This document shows positions 5,999 through 10,939 of a stretch of DNA of 10,939 nt, piece by piece. The stretch lies in NCBI GenBank assembly GCA_024684155.1, contig JAIKXK010000244.1, forward strand, positions 1 through 10,939, written 5' to 3'. Source of the stretch: Lachnospiraceae bacterium. GTDB taxonomy: Bacteria; Bacillota; Clostridia; Lachnospirales; Lachnospiraceae. Made by a program: the position numbers and the translations under genes. Each line of letters opens with the position of its first letter. The stretch's first letter is position 1. The notes under the pieces were generated by a model. It ran no database searches and was not told where the DNA came from. It saw only the letters and a program-made list of their open reading frames with translations.

Positions 5999-7627
5999 AT
6001 GGCAGAAATAGTTTCAGCAGAAAAAGCTGCAGAAATGATTCCGGATGATGCAGTTGTGGGTGTAGCTGGAATGGGTCTTTCCGGATGGCCAGAAGAAGTG
6101 GCTTGTGCAATAAGAGATAGATTTGCCAAGACGGGGCATCCCCAAAATTTAAACTTAAAGCAAAACAGTGCGATGGGAGATTGGGGGTTTGGAAATCAGT
6201 TCTATGGTTGGGAAAAGAATAAGAGAGAAGAACCATTAGAAAATGAAGGGGCCAGAGGCGTCACTAGATTTGGTGAAGCCGGTACAGGATTAATTAAAAG
6301 ATGGACAAGTGCCCATATTGGAAGTGCTTTTTCTTTAAATAGTTTAGCGCGAAAAAACTTAATTGATGCCCATTGTATTCCGCAGGGTGTTGCAATCAAT
6401 CTGTGGCGTGAAATCGCAGCAGGTCGTCCAGGTCTTTTGACAAAGGTAGGTTTGGGTACTTTCGTAGATCCTAGATTAGAAGGTGGCCGAATGAACGAAT
6501 ATGAGGATCCAGAAGAAGTTGTTCGTTATGTGAATTTTGAAGGTGAGGACTATTTGTTTTATCCAGCTTTTTCATGTGATGTTGCTTTGTTACGAGGAAC
6601 TATAGCGGATGAAAATGGAAATATTTCATTTGAAAAAGAAAGTGTAATGAATGAGGGATTTTCTGTTGCAACAGCAACAAAGAATTCTGGAGGAATTGTA
6701 ATTGTTCAGGTGGAATATCTTGCAAAGAAAGAATCATTGAACCCAAAGGATGTAAAGATTCCTGGCAATCTAGTGGATTATGTCGTCGTGGCATCTGATC
6801 CTATGGCTTCGTGGCAAGCGGAAGGAACCTATTTTCAACCTGCTTTTTCAGGTCATATTCGAGTTCCTTTGGAAAAGATAAAACCTATGGAACTTGATGA
6901 GAGAAAGGTTATTTGTAGACGATGTGCGATGGAATTAAAAAAAGGAAATCTCATTAACTTAGGTGTTGGAATGCCGGCGAGTATCGCCAGTGTTGTAGCA
7001 GAAGAGGGATTACTTGATGAAGTTACTATGAGCACTGAAAGCGGAATGGTGGGAGGCATGCCATCTGCACTTCCAAATTTTGGTAGTGCTTATAATCCAG
7101 AGTCAATTCTTACGCCTGGAGATATGTTCGATTTAATCAACGGTGGAGGACTGGATGTAACCTGCCTCGGAATTGGTGAAGTTGATCAGTATGGAAATAA
7201 TAACGTAAGTAAAATGGGAACTAGATTAACGGGACCTGGTGGATTTATAGATATTACAACATCTACAAAAACCGTTATTTTTGCAGGAACCCTGATGGGA
7301 AAAGCAAAACTTCAGATTAAAGATGGAGAAATAAAGGTATTAGAAGAAGGTACGATTAAAAAGTTCGTAAAGGACGTAGACCAGATTACTTTTTCTGCGA
7401 AGTATTCACCAGAGAGTCAAAAGGTTATGTATGTAACTGAACGTGCAGTTTTTGAACTAAAGAATGGAGAACTTGTCTTAGTTGAAATTGCACCAGGACT
7501 GGACTTAGAAAAAGATGTTCTTCAATGCATGGATTTCCAGCCCAAAATCGGTCCGAATCTAAAAACTATGGATGAGAGATTGTTTTGCGAAACATGGGGA
7601 GAATTAGACAGGTTTATAGAAAAATAA
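5999..7627 (+). CDS. Family I CoA-transferase with fused alpha and beta halves (propionate/acetate CoA-transferase, Pct/YdiF type)
   Basis: A 542-residue cytoplasmic enzyme of the fused type, close to the usual ~520-540 length. Family marks seen: GLGTFVDPRLEGGRMNE (151-167), YLFYPAF followed by LLRGTIADENGNISFEKE (198-215), NSGGIVIVQVE (229-239), LGVGMP (321-326) and STESGMVGGMP (345-355). Glu347 in the last motif is the expected catalytic glutamate that forms the glutamyl-CoA thioester. GPGGFIDI (412-419) is in the CoA-binding region. Known reaction: CoA moves between a carboxylic acid and an acyl-CoA by a ping-pong route without ATP. As first gene of an operon with an acyl-CoA dehydrogenase and Etf, it likely activates the unsaturated acid and recovers CoA from the reduced product. 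The exact acids cannot be told; propionate/acrylate, butyrate/crotonate and aryl-acrylates are candidates. The ATG has AGGAGG seven bases upstream. Confidence 0.93.
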   Translation: MAEIVSAEKAAEMIPDDAVVGVAGMGLSGWPEEVACAIRDRFAKTGHPQNLNLKQNSAMGDWGFGNQFYGWEKNKREEPLENEGARGVTRFGEAGTGLIKRWTSAHIGSAFSLNSLARKNLIDAHCIPQGVAINLWREIAAGRPGLLTKVGLGTFVDPRLEGGRMNEYEDPEEVVRYVNFEGEDYLFYPAFSCDVALLRGTIADENGNISFEKESVMNEGFSVATATKNSGGIVIVQVEYLAKKESLNPKDVKIPGNLVDYVVVASDPMASWQAEGTYFQPAFSGHIRVPLEKIKPMELDERKVICRRCAMELKKGNLINLGVGMPASIASVVAEEGLLDEVTMSTESGMVGGMPSALPNFGSAYNPESILTPGDMFDLINGGGLDVTCLGIGEVDQYGNNNVSKMGTRLTGPGGFIDITTSTKTVIFAGTLMGKAKLQIKDGEIKVLEEGTIKKFVKDVDQITFSAKYSPESQKVMYVTERAVFELKNGELVLVEIAPGLDLEKDVLQCMDFQPKIGPNLKTMDERLFCETWGELDRFIEK

Positions 7628-7644
7628 AAAACAGGAGGACAATA

Positions 7645-8787
7645 ATGATACTTTCAGATAAATATGAATTGATTAAAAAAAATTTCCGTAGATTTGCAGA
7701 AAAAGAATTTACTACGGAGATTCAGGAAAATCTAGACCGAAATGGAGGATTTAACTGGGAAATATGGGAAAAAATAGGAAAGTATGGGTTTACAGGAGTT
7801 AAGATTCCAACCCAGTATGGTGGTCAGGGTGGAGATTATATGGCATATGCACTTATGAATGAAGAGTTTTGCCGTGTGTGCCCTGTATTAGGAATTTATG
7901 CCAATACACCTAACTCTTTAGGTGGTGGCCCATTACTTCAGTGTGGAAATGAGGAACAAAGACAAAAGTATTTAGCACCAGCGGCTCGAGGAGAAAAACA
8001 AATTGTATTTGCACTGACTGAGCCGGGAGCAGGATCTGATCCAGGTAGCATGACAACCAAGGCGGTAGCTGATGGAGATTATTATGTAATAAACGGTAGA
8101 AAGTGCTTTATTTCTGGGGCTCCAATTGCAGATTATGCAATCGTTTATGCGAGAACAGATTTGACTCAAAAGGGCGGTAGAGGAATCTCTATGTTTATCG
8201 TAGATCTTAAATTAAAGGGAGTTTCTTTTGGTAAACCAGAGGCCAAAATGGGTATTAACGGTTATCCTACCAGCGATATTGTCTTTGAAAATGTATATGT
8301 ACATAAAGACGATTTATTAGGACCATTACATAAGGGATATGCAGTGGCAATGAAAACATTAGATGGCGGACGACTTGGTGTTGCAGCTCAGGCTTTAGGT
8401 GCAGCTCAGGGCGCTTTTGAAGAAGCTGTCGCTTATGTAAAAGAAAGAAAACAGTTTGGAAAGCCAATCTATTACAACCAGGGAGTTAGCTTTATGTTAG
8501 CTGAGATGGCAACAGAAATTGAAGCAACTAGAAATCTTGTATATTCAGCAGCAGAGGCAAAAGATCATGATGCAAGTAATGCAGCAACCCTTTGCTCGAT
8601 GGCTAAGTTATATGCAACTGAAATGGCTAATAAGGTTTGCGGACAGGCAATTCAGTTACATGGTGGATATGGATATATCAAAGATTATAAAGTGGAACGT
8701 TTGTATCGAGATGTAAGAGTTATGACCTTATATGAAGGAACAAGCCAGGTACAAAAAATTGTTATATCAAGAGATATATTGAAGTAG
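7645..8787 (+). CDS. Acyl-CoA dehydrogenase, probably working as an enoyl-CoA reductase
   Basis: A 380-residue FAD enzyme of normal family length. Signature 1, FALTEPGAGSDPGSM, is at 122-136 and signature 2, QLHGGYGYIKDYKVERLYRD, at 337-356. Glu364 in YEGTSQVQK stands where short-chain acyl-CoA dehydrogenases carry the catalytic base. ERKQFGKPI (267-275) is the usual FAD/dimer-contact motif. I start at 7645 because AGGAGG (7633-7638) sits six bases before it; an in-frame ATG 60 bp upstream lies inside the CoA-transferase gene, has no such site and would add a basic tail absent from the family. Family role: alpha,beta-dehydrogenation of acyl-CoA or its reverse, with electrons passing through Etf. 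With CoA-transferase and etfBA in one operon and no hydratase or thiolase, reduction is more likely than beta-oxidation (inference). Chain length or aryl specificity is not readable here. Confidence 0.94.
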   Translation: MILSDKYELIKKNFRRFAEKEFTTEIQENLDRNGGFNWEIWEKIGKYGFTGVKIPTQYGGQGGDYMAYALMNEEFCRVCPVLGIYANTPNSLGGGPLLQCGNEEQRQKYLAPAARGEKQIVFALTEPGAGSDPGSMTTKAVADGDYYVINGRKCFISGAPIADYAIVYARTDLTQKGGRGISMFIVDLKLKGVSFGKPEAKMGINGYPTSDIVFENVYVHKDDLLGPLHKGYAVAMKTLDGGRLGVAAQALGAAQGAFEEAVAYVKERKQFGKPIYYNQGVSFMLAEMATEIEATRNLVYSAAEAKDHDASNAATLCSMAKLYATEMANKVCGQAIQLHGGYGYIKDYKVERLYRDVRVMTLYEGTSQVQKIVISRDILK

Positions 8788-8801
8788 GAGGAAATTAGTA
8801 T

Positions 8802-9602
8802 ATGAGAATATATGTTTGCGTTAAACAAGTACCAGATACATCTGGAAAAGTTGCGGTAAATGAGAATGGTACATTGAATAGAGCATCCATGGATACCATT
8901 GTAAACCCAGATGATTTAAATGCTGTGGAAGCAGCTTTGGAATTGAAAGATGAATTAGGATGTCAAGTTACTGTAGTAACTATGGGACCGCCACCTGCAA
9001 AGGCTATGTTGCGTGAATTACTTGCAATGGGAGCTGATGACGCAGTGTTGATTTCAGGAAGAGAATTTGGTGGTTCTGATACGTTTGCAACATCTCAGAT
9101 TATTGCAGGGGCTTTGCATAATTTAGGAGTTGGAGATGAGGATATTGTCTTTTGTGGTCGTCAGGCTATTGATGGAGATACTGCTCAAGTTGGACCACAG
9201 ATTGCAGAAAAACTTGGAATTCCACAGGTAACTTACGCTGGAAACATTCAAAAAGATGGTAATAAGCTTGTGGTTAAGAGATTGTTAGAAGATGGCTATA
9301 TGGTAGTGGAAGTATTTACTCCTTGCTTAATCACCTGTGTAAAGGAACTGAACGAACCACGATATATGACAGTTAAGAACATTATTGAATCAGAGAATAA
9401 ACCGATTCTGGTTCTCGATTATGAAGCATTAAAAGATGAAGAGTTAATAGATCTTGATTCGATTGGTTTGAAGGGATCTCCAACAAATATTTTTAAGTCT
9501 TTTACACCACCACAAAAAGGTGAAGGCGTCGTATATAGCGATAGTGTTGAAGTGATGTCAAAGAAGTTGACAGAAGACCTGGTTAAAAAACATATTGTGT
9601 AA
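8802..9602 (+). CDS. etfB: Electron transfer flavoprotein, beta subunit (bifurcating-type signature)
   Basis: A 266-residue EtfB. The N-terminus MRIYVCVKQVPDTSGKV and VNPDDLNAVEAALELKD (35-51) are typical, and VTMGPPPAKAMLRELLAMGADD (59-80) is the conserved core. At 121-132 it reads QAIDGDTAQVGP. In plain Etf this loop is DDCNQTG-like and binds AMP, while Etf proteins that bifurcate electrons have GDTAQVGP and bind a second FAD. This subunit therefore probably takes hydride from NADH. It forms a heterodimer with the EtfA encoded next. The AGGAGG at 8786-8791 overlaps the stop codon of the dehydrogenase gene, which fits tight translational coupling. Confidence 0.96.
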   Translation: MRIYVCVKQVPDTSGKVAVNENGTLNRASMDTIVNPDDLNAVEAALELKDELGCQVTVVTMGPPPAKAMLRELLAMGADDAVLISGREFGGSDTFATSQIIAGALHNLGVGDEDIVFCGRQAIDGDTAQVGPQIAEKLGIPQVTYAGNIQKDGNKLVVKRLLEDGYMVVEVFTPCLITCVKELNEPRYMTVKNIIESENKPILVLDYEALKDEELIDLDSIGLKGSPTNIFKSFTPPQKGEGVVYSDSVEVMSKKLTEDLVKKHIV

Positions 9603-9616
9603 ATAGGAGGAAGGGT

Positions 9617-10720
9617 ATGTCTTTCAAGAATGAAAATATAGAAGATTATAAAGATATATGGGTATTTTGCGAACAAAGAGATGGAAAAATTGTAGATACT
9701 GATATCGAGCTTATTAGCGAAGGAAGAAAACTTGCGAATGAAAGAGGAGCAAGACTTGTCGGGTTGCTTTTAGGAAAGGAAGGAATTGCAGAACATGTAA
9801 AAGAGTTAGGAGGATATGGCGCAGATATTGTTTACGTCGTTGAAGATGAAAGACTTGATGTTTATACAACAGATGCCTATACAAAAGTAATCTGTGATAT
9901 TATTGATGATAAAAAGCCAGAAGTATTTTTGGTAGGAGCATCCACAATTGGAAGAGATCTTGCCCCTCGTGTGGCTGCAAGATTGCATACAGGATTATGT
10001 GCAGACTGTACGCATTTGGATATTAATATGGAACAGTATTCTGCATTTTTGAAAGAAGCGTCTTCATTAAACGTTGAAGGACTTTCTTTGGATATGGAGG
10101 ATACAAACCTTAAGATGACACGTCCGGCCTTTGGGGGACATATGATGGCTACAATTATTTGCCCTAGATTCCGCCCATGTATGGCAACCGTACGACCTGG
10201 TGTTTTAAAACGAGGTGAATATGATCAAACTGCAGAACAAAAAGTTATAGTAGAAAAACTGGCATGTAACCTTGAAAAAGAAGATTTGCGTACAAAGGTT
10301 CTTCAGGTAGTGAAAGAAACTAGAAAGATGGTAGATTTAATAGGAGCTGAAGTGATTGTTTCTGTAGGAAATGGAATTAGCAAAGATCCATCTTTAGGAA
10401 TTAGTTTAGCAGAAGAACTTGTAGATGCTTTGGGTGGAGGTGTAGTTGGTGCAAGCCGTGCAGTTACAGATGCGGGGTGGCTGACAGCAGACCATCAGGT
10501 AGGACAGACTGGAAAAACTGTTCGCCCAAGAATATATGTTGCTCTAGGTATTTGTGGCGCCATTCAACATAAAGCCGGAATGGAAGATTCCGAGGTTATC
10601 ATTGCAGTAAATAACAATGAAGATGCGCCAATTTTTGAAACAGCTGATTATGGCTTGGTTGGAGACTTATTTGAAGTTGTACCAGCATTAATATCAGAGT
10701 TAAACAGTGCAAAACAATAG
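9617..10720 (+). CDS. etfA: Electron transfer flavoprotein, alpha subunit
   Basis: A 367-residue EtfA. Residues ~13-200 form the N-terminal Rossmann-like domain (VFLVGASTIGRDLAPRVAARL, 103-123). From about 240 comes the FAD domain: GNGISKDP (251-258), GASRAVTDAGW with Arg281 (278-288), HQVGQTGKTVRP (293-304), GICGAIQH (311-318), NNNEDAPIF (332-340) and DYGLVGD (344-350). These are the standard FAD contacts, so the subunit looks intact. There is no N-terminal ferredoxin domain, unlike CarE of the caffeate system and some clostridial EtfA proteins. It carries electrons from EtfB to the acyl-CoA dehydrogenase. AGGAGG (9605-9610) lies six bases before the ATG, 14 bp after etfB. It is the last gene of the operon. 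Confidence 0.96.
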   Translation: MSFKNENIEDYKDIWVFCEQRDGKIVDTDIELISEGRKLANERGARLVGLLLGKEGIAEHVKELGGYGADIVYVVEDERLDVYTTDAYTKVICDIIDDKKPEVFLVGASTIGRDLAPRVAARLHTGLCADCTHLDINMEQYSAFLKEASSLNVEGLSLDMEDTNLKMTRPAFGGHMMATIICPRFRPCMATVRPGVLKRGEYDQTAEQKVIVEKLACNLEKEDLRTKVLQVVKETRKMVDLIGAEVIVSVGNGISKDPSLGISLAEELVDALGGGVVGASRAVTDAGWLTADHQVGQTGKTVRPRIYVALGICGAIQHKAGMEDSEVIIAVNNNEDAPIFETADYGLVGDLFEVVPALISELNSAKQ

Positions 10721-10746
10721 CATATATAGCTGAAGAGAGCATTACC

Positions 10747-10777
10747 AAAGAGTTGAGGCAAATTGCTTCAACTCTTT
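10747..10777 (+). terminator. Hairpin closing the CoA-transferase/etf operon
   Basis: AAAGAGTTGA (10747-10756) pairs with TCAACTCTTT (10768-10777), and pairing continues inward through a G-U and GCA/TGC to a 3-nt loop. It lies 26 bp after the etfA stop. The sequence after it (CATACTATAT) lacks a real U-tract, so termination may be partial or need other factors. Confidence 0.65.
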
Positions 10778-10863
10778 CATACTATATGATTATGGGTTTA
10801 AAGACTAACTATTAGAAATAGTCAATAAAAAGTTTTTAAAACAGAAATGTTTTGAATATAGTG

Positions 10864-10934
10864 GCGATGACTATATCATCGCAATCAGTACATTGAAAAT
10901 TGCATGACAAATAGAGCATCAGATATGGTGCTCT
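10864..10934. other. Two small hairpins in the gene-free tail of the window
   Basis: GCGATGA (10864-10870) pairs with TCATCGC (10876-10882) around CTATA. AGAGCATC (10913-10920) pairs with GGTGCTCT (10927-10934) with one G-U and one end mismatch. No gene with a start codon and ribosome binding site is seen in 10778-10939. The second hairpin is cut close to the window edge, so a following U-tract cannot be judged. Confidence 0.4.
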
Positions 10935-10939
10935 GATAA

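Noticed and set aside
7585..7644. An in-frame upstream ATG that would give the acyl-CoA dehydrogenase 20 extra residues inside the CoA-transferase gene.
   Set aside because: The extra tail is basic and unlike the family, and a clear AGGAGG sits six bases before the ATG at 7645.
9617..10720. A ferredoxin-like [4Fe-4S] domain in EtfA, as in CarE.
   Set aside because: No CxxCxxCxxxC cluster motif is present; the N-terminus enters the Etf domain almost at once.
10809..10907. A 32-codon open stretch ending in EYSGDDYIIAISTLKIA, protein-like at first sight and possibly a gene remnant.
   Set aside because: There is no start codon or ribosome binding site, and much of the pattern comes from the GCGATGA/TCATCGC hairpin; too short to support as a gene or pseudogene.
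1..10939. CRISPR array, insertion sequence, tRNA or rRNA genes.
   Set aside because: No regularly spaced repeats, transposase motifs, terminal inverted repeats with target duplications, or tRNA cloverleaf patterns were seen.

Overview
The window is AT-rich, uses strong AGGAGG ribosome binding sites and packs its genes tightly. Together with a flavin-based acyl-CoA reduction operon and a Cache-type chemoreceptor, this points to an anaerobic, probably motile Firmicute of the Clostridia, plausibly a Lachnospiraceae-like gut or sediment bacterium. The taxonomic guess is inference from gene content and composition only.

Left part (1-3661): the 3' end of a membrane protein gene, a hairpin, and a soluble alpha/beta hydrolase of the monoacylglycerol-lipase/S33 type. 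The hydrolase gene runs tail-to-tail into a MarR-family regulator on the minus strand, with a 26-bp overlap of the coding ends. Divergent from marR, across a 229-bp AT-rich control region, is a 594-residue protein that joins an alpha/beta hydrolase domain to a multi-pass membrane domain. The cut-off protein at the left edge resembles the C-terminus of this protein, so the locus probably carries two membrane-hydrolase paralogues flanking the soluble hydrolase and marR.

Middle (3633-5998): a bidirectional terminator, then a 704-residue methyl-accepting chemotaxis protein on the minus strand (TM, double-Cache-like sensor, TM, HAMP, signalling hairpin). A 207-bp divergent control region follows.

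Right part (5999-10777): a four-gene operon of a fused family I CoA-transferase (Pct/YdiF type), an acyl-CoA dehydrogenase, etfB and etfA, closed by a hairpin. Gene gaps are 14-17 bp and each gene has its own AGGAGG. EtfB carries the GDTAQVGP signature of electron-bifurcating Etf proteins. The layout suggests that an unsaturated acid is activated by CoA exchange, its acyl-CoA is reduced by the dehydrogenase with electrons from NADH through EtfAB (perhaps also reducing ferredoxin), and the saturated acyl-CoA donates its CoA to the next substrate. This resembles the caffeate-reduction (car) operon of Acetobacterium woodii and acrylate/aryl-acrylate reduction in clostridia, but no CoA ligase is present.

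The most interesting signal is a near-identical 20-bp imperfect palindrome (consensus ATTGTTYAWAATMAAACAAW) found three times, each time at a promoter: over the marR -10, over the membrane-hydrolase -10, and at the -10/start region of the CoA-transferase operon. It is probably the MarR operator. If so, it joins ester hydrolysis, enoyl-CoA reduction and the regulator into one substrate-responsive regulon, with the chemoreceptor as a possible but unproven partner. The last 160 bases hold hairpins and no gene I can support.
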